Positions 35,301 through 45,475 of a stretch of 64,000 bases of DNA are shown here, in pieces; position 1 is the first letter of the stretch, and each line of letters begins with the position of its first letter. This stretch comes from Nautilus pompilius (Eukaryota; Mollusca; Cephalopoda; Nautilida; Nautilidae). The position numbers and the translations under genes are program-made. The stretch is taken from the NCBI GenBank assembly GCA_018389105.1, contig JACATO010002142.1, positions 372,501-436,500 on the forward strand. The letters run 5' to 3'. A model generated the notes under the pieces. The model was not told the DNA's origin. It searched no databases and worked only from the letters and a program-made list of their open reading frames with translations.

Positions 35301-36348
35301 TGCATCAGAGAGAGAGAGAGAGAGATGGAGGGAGGGGGGAGAGAGAAAGAGAGCTGGAAAGAGGGAGAGAGAGAGAGAAGAGAATGGAGGAGAGAGAGAG
35401 AGCGAGAGAGAGAAAGAGAGAGATGGAGAGAGATGGAGGGAGGGGGAGAGATGGAGAGAGAGAGATGGAAAGTGAGAGAGAGAGAGAGAGAGCGAGAGAG
35501 ATGGAGGGAGGGGGAGAGATGGAGAGAGATGGAAGGTGAGAGAGAGAGAAAGAGAGAGATGGAGAGGAGATGGAGGAGGGGGGAGATTGGAGAGAGATGG
35601 ATAGAAAGTGAGAGAGAGAGATGGAGAGGGAGAGATGGAAGTTGAGAGAGAGAGAGAGAAATGGAGAGAGATGGAGGGAGGGGGAGAGATGGAGAGAGAG
35701 ATTGAAAGTGAGAGAGAGAGAGATGGAGGGAAGGGGGAGAGATGGAGAGAGCGAGAGAGAGAGAGAGAGAGAGCTGGAGGTGATGGGGAGAGGGAGGGGG
35801 AGAGATGGAAAGAGAGAGAGGAGAGATGGAAAGAGAGACGATGGAGAGAGATGGAGGGAGGGGAGCGATGGAGAGGGAGAGAGAGAGAGAGAGAGAGCTG
35901 GAGAGAGATGGAGGGGGGGGAGAGATGGAGCGATAGCGATAGAAAGTCGAGAGAGAGAGAGCGAGAGAGATCTTGCTCGCAGATTCAGTAGTCTTCACAA
36001 TTTCACCCTTTAATGCATTACTATTACATTTCCTGTCTACTTAACCTACAGCAGCAGCTCAGTAATATGAGGAAATATCATTTCGCTAAAAGACTCCTGG
36101 TTTATTTATCCTAACTAACAGCCTTTAGTAATAATACGATTAATAAGAAACACAAACGACAATCGCTTTACAGAGGGCGGTAGCTGGCCCACCAACACCG
36201 TACGAGTAAAGTTCCTCGAGACTACTCGTCGATCCTCTAAAACTTAAATCCATCCTACCTTGCATACAGATTCACTACATACAGTTTCAATCAACAGATC
36301 GAACTTAGTGGTTCCTACGGTCACAAATACGGTTTTCGACTTTTCCAT
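29115..36348 (-). CDS. ALG13: UDP-GlcNAc transferase subunit ALG13
   Basis: Four exons join in frame to 167 residues: 36348-36259, 35241-35079, 31575-31437 and 29226-29115, all with GT..AG introns and matching phases (0, 1, 2). Exon 1 gives [19 protein letters not shown], the GT-B nucleotide-sugar fold start. Exon 2 ends LIISHAG and exon 3 continues [19 protein letters not shown], then [10 protein letters not shown], the conserved UDP-GlcNAc-binding block of the family. Exon 4 ends [15 protein letters not shown]. Length matches the short human ALG13 isoform. With ALG14 it forms the ER-membrane enzyme adding the second GlcNAc to dolichol-PP-GlcNAc. Exon 3 is preceded by two extra partial copies with their own acceptors. 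An upstream ATG at 36367 is out of frame. Introns 1 and 2 hold a GA tract and LINE relics. Confidence 0.93.
29342..29384. repeat. (TAA)n microsatellite
   Basis: About 14 uninterrupted TAA triplets in the last ALG13 intron. Confidence 0.95.
30018..30636. mobile_element. 619-bp non-autonomous DNA element with long terminal inverted repeats
   Basis: Starts GGGTCGTTCCATGTCAAGTG and ends with the near-complement (CACTTGACTTGGAATGACCC). The inverted repeats extend roughly 150-160 bp inward, for example CCTAAGTAAAAAATTGGCCGAGAT on the left against its complement near 30505-30530. A 4-bp direct repeat AACA flanks both ends. The roughly 300-bp centre encodes nothing convincing. The superfamily is not assigned; a 4-bp duplication restricts the options. 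It lies in the last ALG13 intron. Confidence 0.85.
31455..31860 (-). repeat. Tandem triplication (120-bp period) of the 5' part of ALG13 exon 3
   Basis: Three copies, 120 bp apart, align at 31487, 31607 and 31727. Each contains an intron tail (ACTAATACAG, pyrimidine-rich, TTTGTAG) followed by the exon start GTGCAGGGACATTACTA and about 30 codons. Only the lowest-coordinate copy continues into the rest of exon 3 and the donor at 31436. The copy farthest upstream in the gene has diverged most (Lys, Phe and Asn changes), while the other two are nearly identical. Confidence 0.95.
32990..33003. repeat. Short (TA)n tract
   Basis: TATATATATATATA within an ALG13 intron. Confidence 0.8.
33590..34107 (+). 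mobile_element. LINE 3' relic with conserved 153-bp tail
   Basis: Degenerate plus-strand reading includes [20 protein letters not shown] (near 33880-33940), resembling the end of CR1/L2-type ORF2 (V-N-x-F-K-x-x-L-D). The final 153 bp (33955-34107) recur almost unchanged at 42549-42703 and contain arms TTTACTTCATCTTT / AAAGATGAAGTAAA, a potential stem-loop. Confidence 0.5.
34400..34680 (+). mobile_element. CR1/L2-like LINE 3' fragment
   Basis: Plus-strand frame reads LNRGFQNN-type into [10 protein letters not shown], then [10 protein letters not shown], then [17 protein letters not shown]. The last matches the R-x-x-K-Y-F-F-S-x-R-x-V-x-x-W-N-x-L terminal motif of CR1/L2 ORF2. It carries stops and sits antisense to ALG13 in intron 2. 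Confidence 0.65.
35309..35970. repeat. GA-rich polypurine tract (micro/minisatellite)
   Basis: About 660 bp almost purely of G and A on the plus strand, built from GAGA runs and GAGATGGAGGGAGGGGG-type modules. In the ALG13 sense direction it is a polypyrimidine tract ending about 70 bp before the exon 2 acceptor. All long open frames over it are artefacts. Confidence 0.97.
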
Positions 36349-37015
36349 CTTGGTTTCCAAACGCCATCAAGTTGTTGTCTGCTAACTACGATCTTTACGA
36401 AATCCGGAATGGGAAAACGCAGTAAAGTGGTAAAAAAAAAGAAGTTTCCCCCCCCTTTTAAAAATATTTTTATTTAAAATGTGATGATTTTTAAAATTAA
36501 TAAAAACAACAAACAAACAAATATCTAAATCCATAGTTTCGAAATATCTAAGAATATTATTGCTATTTAGAATATTTAAAATTGCAGAAATGTGATGTGG
36601 AAATAGATTCTTTAACCGCAATATTGTTCCAGTTTGCAATTTGCAAGTGCAAACGAAATACCTAACCGTGCAGCCCAAACCATTTTATTTACCGTCTTTC
36701 TGACAAATTAAGTGTAAGGGGGAAAAAAAAAAATAATAATATTTATTTTATTTTTATTCTCTTTTGCAAGTCTGCGAATTGTCTCCTGCGAAGTTGCAGA
36801 ATTTGTGCGAGCGGTTTTTTTTTTTCCAGCCAATGAGCGCCGCGCTCGCCCGATGACTTCCACCGCGGGTGTGGGTCAAGGTTTCCACTCCGTCTTGTCG
36901 AGCAGTAAATCCTTTTGACGAAGGGACTAATTTTTCGAGAGAGGGAGGGAGAGGGAAAAAAAAAAAAAAAGAATAGAAAGAGACTGAAATATATCCGAAC
37001 TTGGTCACCGATTAT
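36349..37015. promoter_or_regulatory. Bidirectional ALG13 / RNF111 promoter interval and RNF111 first non-coding exon
   Basis: ALG13 starts at 36348 going left. On the right, a GTAAGT donor at 37016 closes what looks like a non-coding first exon of the RNF111 gene (exon start unknown). CpGs, almost absent on either side, reappear at about 36140-36380 and from about 36780. The intervening 400 bp is AT-rich. Confidence 0.5.
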
Positions 37016-37450
37016 GTAAGTACTGATCGTTGTTGGGGGGAGCGGATTGTACGAAAGCCGAGGCCCGTCGGTGTACGGGGAGGAGGGGAGAGATGGGGGG
37101 GGGGATCTTGATTTGGGTTTGTGTTGTTTACTTGTATCAGTTTTCAGCTGGCTCGCTCCTGTTAGGCTGGCTGTGCCTGGTGGTACATAACTACCGGGGG
37201 CCGCTCCGAAATAAGGGCGGCATCGACGAAGGGATTATCGTCGGGGGGGGGGGAGGGGAGGGGTGGTGGGTGCCCGACTGTGCATCCCCACATATATTAA
37301 TGGTTGATCGTGGCGGTGGCAGCAGAACGGTCCCTGCCCTTCGCTATGGCTAGGGACGTTCAATTGAAAGGCGGCCGGATGCCGTTACGGAGATGCTATT
37401 TCGGCCGGGTTTCGTTTGAACGTCCCTCCCCCCACCCAAGTATGAATTCG
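36780..37450. promoter_or_regulatory. CpG island
   Basis: A dense CpG and G-run segment (for example GCGCCGCGCTCGCCCG near 36837, and G runs at 37094 and 37243) surrounded by CpG-poor DNA. Fits an unmethylated 5' end covering the RNF111 first exon and the start of intron 1. Confidence 0.7.
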
Positions 37451-37646
37451 AAGCAAAGCGGCACCCAGCCGATAATATTTTTTTTTTTTTTTTATTATTA
37501 TTATAAACTGCAGCGATGAATTAGGGCTCCGTTTGTATAAGTTGAAGTGTTTTCCATGCCAAGCACCGTACTTATAATATAACCAGTAACCACGTACCAA
37601 ACATGCTACATAGCTCAGGGCGAGAGAAGTGAATCAAGTCATCACC

Positions 37647-37649
<3 letters not shown>

Positions 37650-37679
<30 letters not shown>

Positions 37680-37680
37680 G
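37650..37680. repeat. (CA)n microsatellite
   Basis: CA dinucleotides in RNF111 intron 1. A (GGTCT)n cluster follows at about 37853-37877. Confidence 0.9.
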
Positions 37681-40600
37681 AAGGACCTTTCGCACTAAAT
37701 ATATATAATTCTGGTAGCTGAACAATTAATTTCTGGGAGGAAGAAGTTGGTTGCCTGCTAAAGATGATTCGATGTTTTACTAGGCTGAACAAACTTAAGT
37801 TAAAAGTAAGTATGTGGTGAAGGTAAGTTTGTTTCCTGTGTTTAAAGTACATCTGGTCTGGTCTGGTCTGGTCTGTCTGGAGCATCATCAGATGATTGGG
37901 GATCCTACTGTAAAGAATTGATGAAGTGTGGCACTTTTAATGGGAGTTATTACATAAATGTTTCTTTTTAACCAGTTATTTTTAAGAGTCAAATCTTGTT
38001 ATGTAAGTTTAGAAGTTGGTAAGAACTTTTCATAAAAGGCAGGTACCATTATCTAGATATTCAGATTGGTTTTGTATCAATCAAACAATCAAACAAACAA
38101 ACAAAACATATTAATGTTTGTGCAAGACAAGATTTGGATTTCGTTTTAAGAATCGTGTTGACACACTGCCTCTGTTTAGAATAATGGGGAAACATTTAAT
38201 AACAACTCCACAGTATTTATCTGGAAGGACTGACTGCCCTTTCTCTTGTAAATAGTGTGGCTAAAATGTTTGAACTGTCTCTCTCAGAATTCAGAGTCTA
38301 ATACTTTTTTTGTTATTGCTTGATAGTTGAGCAAATATTTTTGGGAATACACCATTCTGAAACTAGAAGTTGACTGAACTTCTGGGTAGTATTTCCTGCA
38401 ACAGATAAATGCTGGATTGACTTTCTTTGTTACCTGAAAATGTGGTTTTTTTTTTTTTTTTTAAAAAAAAAAGTATGGAGAATTTGTTTAATATTTTTTA
38501 CAATCAATAGTATTAGCATTATGTTTAACACAATGACAGAAATGTGATAAGAAAAACTGTTTTTAATTGTTAGCAATGATGTAAATTATTTGACAATTAC
38601 TATTAATCATTGCTTTGTGTGCAGCAGCTTTAGTTGAAACAGAGTTTTAACTTTTGTGGTGCCTGATGAAATTTCATGGAATCACTGGAGATGGTTGGAA
38701 ATTTTAGTCTTGTCTCTAGCTGAGAAAGCTCCATGCCATATTTTCCTCTGCTGGTGTCCATAGCCATGTCTCTATGTAATGTTTTACCTTATTTTTGCTG
38801 CTTGTAAAACAACAAATACTTGATCATTAAAGTGGCTTCGAGATGTGCATGCTTATTGTATTATTCCAAGGCCTTTCATTTAAATATCAAGTAAATATTA
38901 AAAAATAAATATTTTTTAATTACTGCTCAGTATTGTTAATTTTGAGACGGAATCTTCTTACTTGCTAAAGTCTGCATATTTTAATGATTATTATGTTGAC
39001 TGCTACATTAGCAGTTAAAAAAAAAAAAAAACAGTTTGTCTTCTAATACACTGGATGTATGTACACTAAATAGAGATTACCCATATTTATCTTTTTTTTA
39101 AATAGATAAAAATTGGATAACTTAACCTTTGGTGTTATTTTCATGAGGTTAGCTTAACCCTGCCAGGTGTCCTCTTATTGACTTATATTCAGTACAGAAA
39201 TACACAGTATCACCTGTTTTGCAAAATTTTTATTTTAGGTTGGAAAGAATGGATTCTCTTGGAACCAACATATGACAAAAAGTAAAATGTAACGGTCACT
39301 AGTACCATTAAGGTAAAAAAAACAAAAAAAAAACAACTATACCAGCTGGTACGCCCATAAGACATAGAAGTTTACAAAAGTATGAAATGTATTTTGCTGA
39401 TATTCTGACCGTAACTGTAGGTACTGAATATTCAATAATAGGTGATGCTGATGTTTGCAGTGATAAAAGTCTCAGGTTAATCTACAGAATTTTTTACTCT
39501 ATTTCGTTCTTTATGTAAACCTTATTTCTTATATTAAGACTTACATCAAGATAGTGACTGATTTTCACATTTAATCATGGAGATAACCTGATCAGAATCT
39601 TCTTAGTGGATTTCTTTTTAGCATGCAGAGATCTCTTTATGTGAAATATTAAAGAAAATTTTGATATTAATTAGCCATTTAACTTTGAATAATTTTTGGT
39701 TACCACATTGCAGCAGTAGAAGAAAAAGGATATCAAATATTTCACAAGTTTGTTTATTATTTTGCTTATTTGTTTTATCAAAACTGGAGGTCTTGTCACT
39801 TTTTGATAATTTAACTCTTATCACGTCTGTCTGTCTGTCTCTTGTGATTTTATGTGAATTAGTGAGTGAAAATTAGCAGTAAGCTGACCAGCCAGCAAAG
39901 GGAGATAACTTAAATGAATGTTTGTTATAAATAACAGTTTTCAACAGGCCATCTTTTCCCCTTGAAAATTTTTGTTGGGAAAAGGGTTATGGAGCGAATA
40001 AAAAAAAAAAAAAAAAAATGTACGAGTATTTATTTCTGAGCTTGTGATTTCTGAATATTGATTCTGATAAAACTTTTTATGTTGAATATTATTATTATTA
40101 TTATTTTTTTTTACATTGTAGGTATTAATAATTTATACATCTGTACTCATTAAAAAGAGAGAGGATTGATTGATCCTTATTTGTATTTTACTGATTTTTA
40201 GGTGAATGTTTGGTCGGGTCAAGTTGATTGTTTTCTTTGCTAGTCAATTAAGGTTGTGCTGTAGGACATTTCACTACAAATACAGCTTACTAGCTGCTGT
40301 CTTGACCAGTCAATCTGAATGGAAAGAGCTGAGCTGAAAGCACCAAATTCTACAATACATTCTGATAATTTAAAAAAAAAAATTTAAAGGTGTTCAGGAT
40401 GTTTGCAAAGTAGCTAAACTGAGGTAATGCTTGAGCAGTCTTTAAAAGTGAATGCTGGTTTATAACCAAAAATACAGTGAGGGTTAAATGTAAATAGGTG
40501 ATTTCCCCCATTTTTAAATAGCAGAACTTTGTTTGTGAACTCTGTTAAAAAAAACAACAAAAAACAGAACGATCACACTTTAATTTTATTTTTTTATACT

Positions 40601-41516
40601 GAATACTGGAATAGAATTAAAGATGATTATGTATAGATAAAAAAAAAAAAATTTCATTAGGCACTTTCAGTAGTTTCATTCCTAGGAAAGGGGCTGATTT
40701 TGTCTTCAAACACACCTGTCGTCGAAGGGTTATGGGAACTCGTTATGTGAGTATTTTTTCCCTAGTCTGTCATGGCTCATGTATGGTAATCAAAGAGTAT
40801 CATTTTCCAGATTTGAGATGGCACCTGATGATAGCGATTCTTACCGTGTGCTAGTCTATTCAAAGTTAAACATAGCATTAGTCAACATTTGATTTAGCCT
40901 TCTAAGTTTGTAGACAGAAAAAAAAAAAAAACAGAAAGGTTTCTCCCAGAAATAATTCATTTGATGGTTTACTTCTGTAAATGAAATAGATTGTTTGTTA
41001 GGACATTTGGTCGACATTTCTTATCAGACTTCTTGATAGAACTTTATTTAATTAAAAAGGATTTTTGAAAAAAATATTTAGTAATTTATTTAAGACAGTT
41101 TATTGTTGCTGCACATGTATGTTTAGTAATTAAAAATTAGAGAAACAAATTAAGTAGTAACATGGGTGTTGTGAGTTACTGTTTAAGATCCAGAGTTTGC
41201 TTTATAGTTGCTGTGTTACCGTTTTTCTACATAATGATATAAATTTTACCTGAATCATCTGCTTTTTGTACCATATAATCATCACCTGTATTTCATGCAA
41301 CTATACCAACTGATATTTATAAAATGTGGTGGTAATGCAATGTTTTATTTGAAAAGAGCTATAGATTTTATGTTTTATTAATTTGTCTCTGTATGTATGT
41401 AATCTTTATTCTAAGACTTTGATGTTTTTGCATAACAGATGTAGTTATGGCTGCCTTTAAATAACTTAAAATGTGATTTTAATTAAATGGTTAAATTATT
41501 ATGTAAAAAAATATGA

Positions 41517-41599
41517 TACTTAGGATGTTCAAATGAAACCTGGCTGGATGTAATTACAGTGATACTATTTTAGTTGGTTTCATTTGAACATACCTAGTA
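41517..41599. mobile_element. 83-bp mariner-type mini-MITE (MADE1-like layout)
   Basis: Arms CTTAGGATGTTCAAATGAAA and the complement of CTAGGTATGTTCAAATGAAA form a nearly perfect hairpin with a roughly 35-bp loop, flanked by TA on both sides. The size and TA duplication match the smallest mariner derivatives. Confidence 0.8.
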
Positions 41600-42548
41600 C
41601 AGTGCTTTTATGCTAAATTGAGGAATTCAGAGTTCAGTGCAATGACATCTTTTATTTTATTTAGTCAGGAACAAATGCACACCCTAGATTTAAGGCTAGA
41701 ACGAATTTTATGTTCTATGAAAACTTTTATTTTGTTGTTGAAATCATCAACACTCTGTTAGCAGGGAGGTACACCTAAGATTAAGCAAAACTAAAGGAAC
41801 CATACTTACCTGGTGCTCAAGGGCAGATCTATCTTCCTTTCTAGATAAATAAGTTAGCCATATTTTTGTCATTACTCAGAAGTGTAGAAGAAACAAGGAA
41901 GTAGATTATCTCTGTACATCAGGCTAATGGCAACCACTAAAGGTAAGAGGACTAGGCAATTCAGTTTCAAGTTTGTTCATCCTCCACTTTTGTTGAAACG
42001 TTAAAAGGAATTTTAAAATTATTTTTGTGCATTCATGAATTTTTTTTTCTTCCAAAAGATGCTCAATTTTTAAACCTGTATCTAGTAGATGAAATTGACT
42101 ATAGATTATTGATAGCAAGTACTATCTGATCACTTGTTAATGTCTCTAAAAAAAAATCTTGTATATGCTTTTTCAAAGATATCGAAACTAAGCTTATAAT
42201 ACCAGGTTTGTTTGAATACTTACATAATTTATACACTGCTACCATATCTTTTAAAGGCTGAGTTTGGGTAAGAAAGGGATTAGTATGTAGGCAAGATTGA
42301 CTCATTTATCTAGTGACAACAAACCTTAGATGACCAAAACCAGTTATATTATTAACAGAGACATGGTTACAGCCTAGTCTTAATAAAAGTCCATTGTACC
42401 GTTTGTTTTTGAAAACTAAATGTTACTTTTTGGGATTGATTTATTCATATATCAGATAATTTTACGAGCTTGTTGTCTTACTTTTGATCCTCCCATCCAA
42501 AAAAAACAACAAAAAACAAAAGATGATTCATCAATTGAATGCATTTGC

Positions 42549-42703
42549 ATGTCTGGGTGCAATCTTTACTTCATCTTTAACTACTAACATGAAGACCTGA
42601 ATGAGACATTTACTGGTTTTTCTGTCTTGTAAAATTTTTTTTTTTTTTCGTTCTTTACATAAGATGAAGTAAAGGTGAATTTTTCTTTTTCATACATTGT
42701 TCT
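42549..42703 (+). repeat. 155-bp dispersed repeat (second copy of the 33955-34107 sequence)
   Basis: About 95% identical by eye to the tail of the LINE relic at 34 kb, with the same internal inverted arms and the same orientation. No LINE coding sequence is seen just upstream, so this may be an extremely 5'-truncated LINE insertion or a MITE. Confidence 0.8.
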
Positions 42704-42867
42704 AGAAATTGATGTGGATGTTTTTACATCTAGTCGTCATGTGTGTGTTCCAAGTGTGGTGTGAGAAGAAGACTTTGAGATAATGAGGCTAACTGGCTTG
42801 AAAAAATATAAAGATTTTGCCTCCAAGTTTGATATTTTTTTTTTTTTTTTTCAGTATTTTTCAGAGT

Positions 42868-45430
42868 ATGGATGAAGAGATGCATCCAGTTTCTGATGAA
42901 GGATCATCCTCTTGGCAGGATGTGCAATATGTTGAAAGAAAGGTAATCAGAAAATATTCAATCTTAAGAATAAAATTTTTTAGAATGTTAAAAATTTTTT
43001 TTAAACATTTTGGTAATATTAGAAAAAAATGAGAAATTAGACAGTTAGTTGTGCATCTTGATAATAGAACTAATTAGAAAACGTTTGTTTTGAAGATCTT
43101 TCCCTTTAACTGTTGCCAGTGTATGAGAAGGACTGTTTTGCTGAGCACTGAAGCTAATTTGCAGTAGGCAGTGGTTGCCAAAGCTGTTCATGTATTTTTA
43201 AGACCAGTAACTTAACCCATTTTGGGATATCGAAATCTTCCTGTTATTAGAGGTACCCAGATTCTCCTGATCTCTAGAGCCATGCTGATCACCTGTTTTA
43301 CTTTTTTTAGTTGTATTGCTCATGATCATTGATGACCTAGCTGATCTTATGTACTCTTCTACTTTGACCCAGGTGAGGGGCCTCTCTGTTTCACCAATGT
43401 ATCTCTTACTATAGCTACAGGCAATGGAGTAAATTGTATTCTTGGTGGATAATGGTCTTGCTCTGGGGCCATAAATGCTAACTGATTTCTTAATGTCACA
43501 GTGCTTTTTGAATGACTTTGATGCTCCAGTTAATACCATGCAGTGAGCCAAGCTGAGCATGGCAACAGGGAAAGATCACCAGCATGTAGGTTCTCTCATT
43601 AGTTCTGTTTAAAAGTGGTGGCAAATACCTGAGCAAACCATTAGTTTCTATAGGTAACACATCACTAATAATGTTCTGCTCTTATCTTAGATAATTTTTA
43701 CTGCATAAGATGCAGAACAATTCAGTCTTTTTCATCCTGTAAATGACTCTTTCTTGTTGTTTGTTTCCGTGTCATCAAGATTTATTTAGCTGGCATGAAT
43801 ATTTGGGCATGATCGTGTAGATAATGAGTTGCATGTTGTTAGAAGTACTATTTATAAGTTGTTGGTCATGCCAGTTCTGGAGTGTAGTGTACAGTTGTTG
43901 AATCCCTTGAGTGTTATACTCGAATAACACTTAAACCACATTTGGTGACCCGCTGAAACTTTATAAACATCAGAATCAATTAAATATTAGGTGTTTTTTA
44001 ACCAGTGTGTTGAAGATTCATGGAATGTGCTGTTTAGTATAATTGTTGAAGTGGGTCTTTAAACTGTTTTAAAAAGTATGCTAGATGCCAATTTTATGGG
44101 CTAAGGGATTTTTTGTAAGTTGTAAACTTCCTGTAACATAACATCATAATCTTTGATCCTTAATAAATGACTATGTAATAGTTTATTTTAGATGGCACCA
44201 TGTCTGAAATTCTGAATGTCACCAGAGGCATGCCTCAGGTTCATTTATTGGGTCTGTTTATTTTTTTCTAATGTACATTGATGATACCAGAATCTCTAAT
44301 AAGATTACGAAATGTGCATAATGCTTAATAACACTAGAGACAATATGAAGGGTTTATAAGCTGATCTAAATTTTTTAGTAGTACATTGGTCTAACAAATG
44401 GTAAATAAAATTTAATATCTTCCAAGTTCAAGTACCTTAGCTTTGGACATGCTAATATAAAACACCAGTATCAACCAGACACTATTAAAAAAATAGCACA
44501 GATGAGGGAGGAAAACACTTGAAGTTTTTGTTGTAGTGTCATTCTCCACAGTGGAGATAACCTTGGCACTACACTTTTTCACCAGGGTTATCTGCTGGAG
44601 AGTACTGCATATCCCGCACTGCAAGATGCTTGGCACTTCTGCTTTTGGCAGAAATCCTGAAGTGTTCTATCATATAGTATTTTCATGGTGGCATGGTTAA
44701 AATTAGTGGAGTGTTTTTCTGGTAAGTAAATGTAGGTTTATCAACTTTCCAACAAGGTCATAGATAAAGAAGTATGTCAACTAGACATTCTGAAATGTTT
44801 TAGTAATCATATATCTGCTTGGAATAGTTTGCTGAGGTAGTAATAAGTTATATTAAGTGTTAAGAAGACTTTCTGCTGTTCTAAATATTTGTATCAGTGT
44901 AAATTTATAATTCATGTTAATTCTGTAGATTAGAATAATGGTTAGAAAAAATTTCTATTAAAATTACATAATTATTTTTATATCTGTAATGTTGACCATT
45001 TTATCACTTTAAGGAATTTTTACTTGCTTTTTTATTGCCATTAGACTATCTATATACCATCTCTAATCTTCAGCTTCATCTGCATTGCTGACTACTGGAG
45101 CTAGAAGATTTTGTTTTTCTCTTTAATCTTCATATAGGATGATGATGATGAGATTATTGTAGATGACACTGATTCCATGGACATAATACCAAACCCATCT
45201 CGGGTGACACCAGAAATAGCTGTGAGTGCAGAAAGACAGGTGTTGGAGGCAGAACTAAATGCTCAAGCTGAAGCTGTTGTTGAACATACATTAGGTAAGG
45301 CTGGCAGGAAGGATAAATCTAGCATCTAAATGTCAACTTTCCAATCCTGAATTATAAACTTTTTAAAATTTTTGACAGATGGGTGAATATATTGCAATGT
45401 ATATCAGACATACTGTATACATATATATAT

Positions 45431-45475
<45 letters not shown>

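Larger units (their letters stand above)
37016..42854 (+). other. RNF111 intron 1
   Basis: 5.8 kb from the GTAAGT donor to a T-rich acceptor before the first coding exon. Holds the start of the CpG island, small microsatellites, an 83-bp mariner-type hairpin (41517) and a copy of the LINE tail (42549). No coding exon was recognised inside. Confidence 0.6.

Noticed and set aside
35053-36013. Several 80-270-codon frames on both strands, Arg/Glu- or Ser/Pro/Leu-rich
   Set aside because: Translations of the GA-rich tract. The only real coding part is ALG13 exon 2 at 35079-35241.
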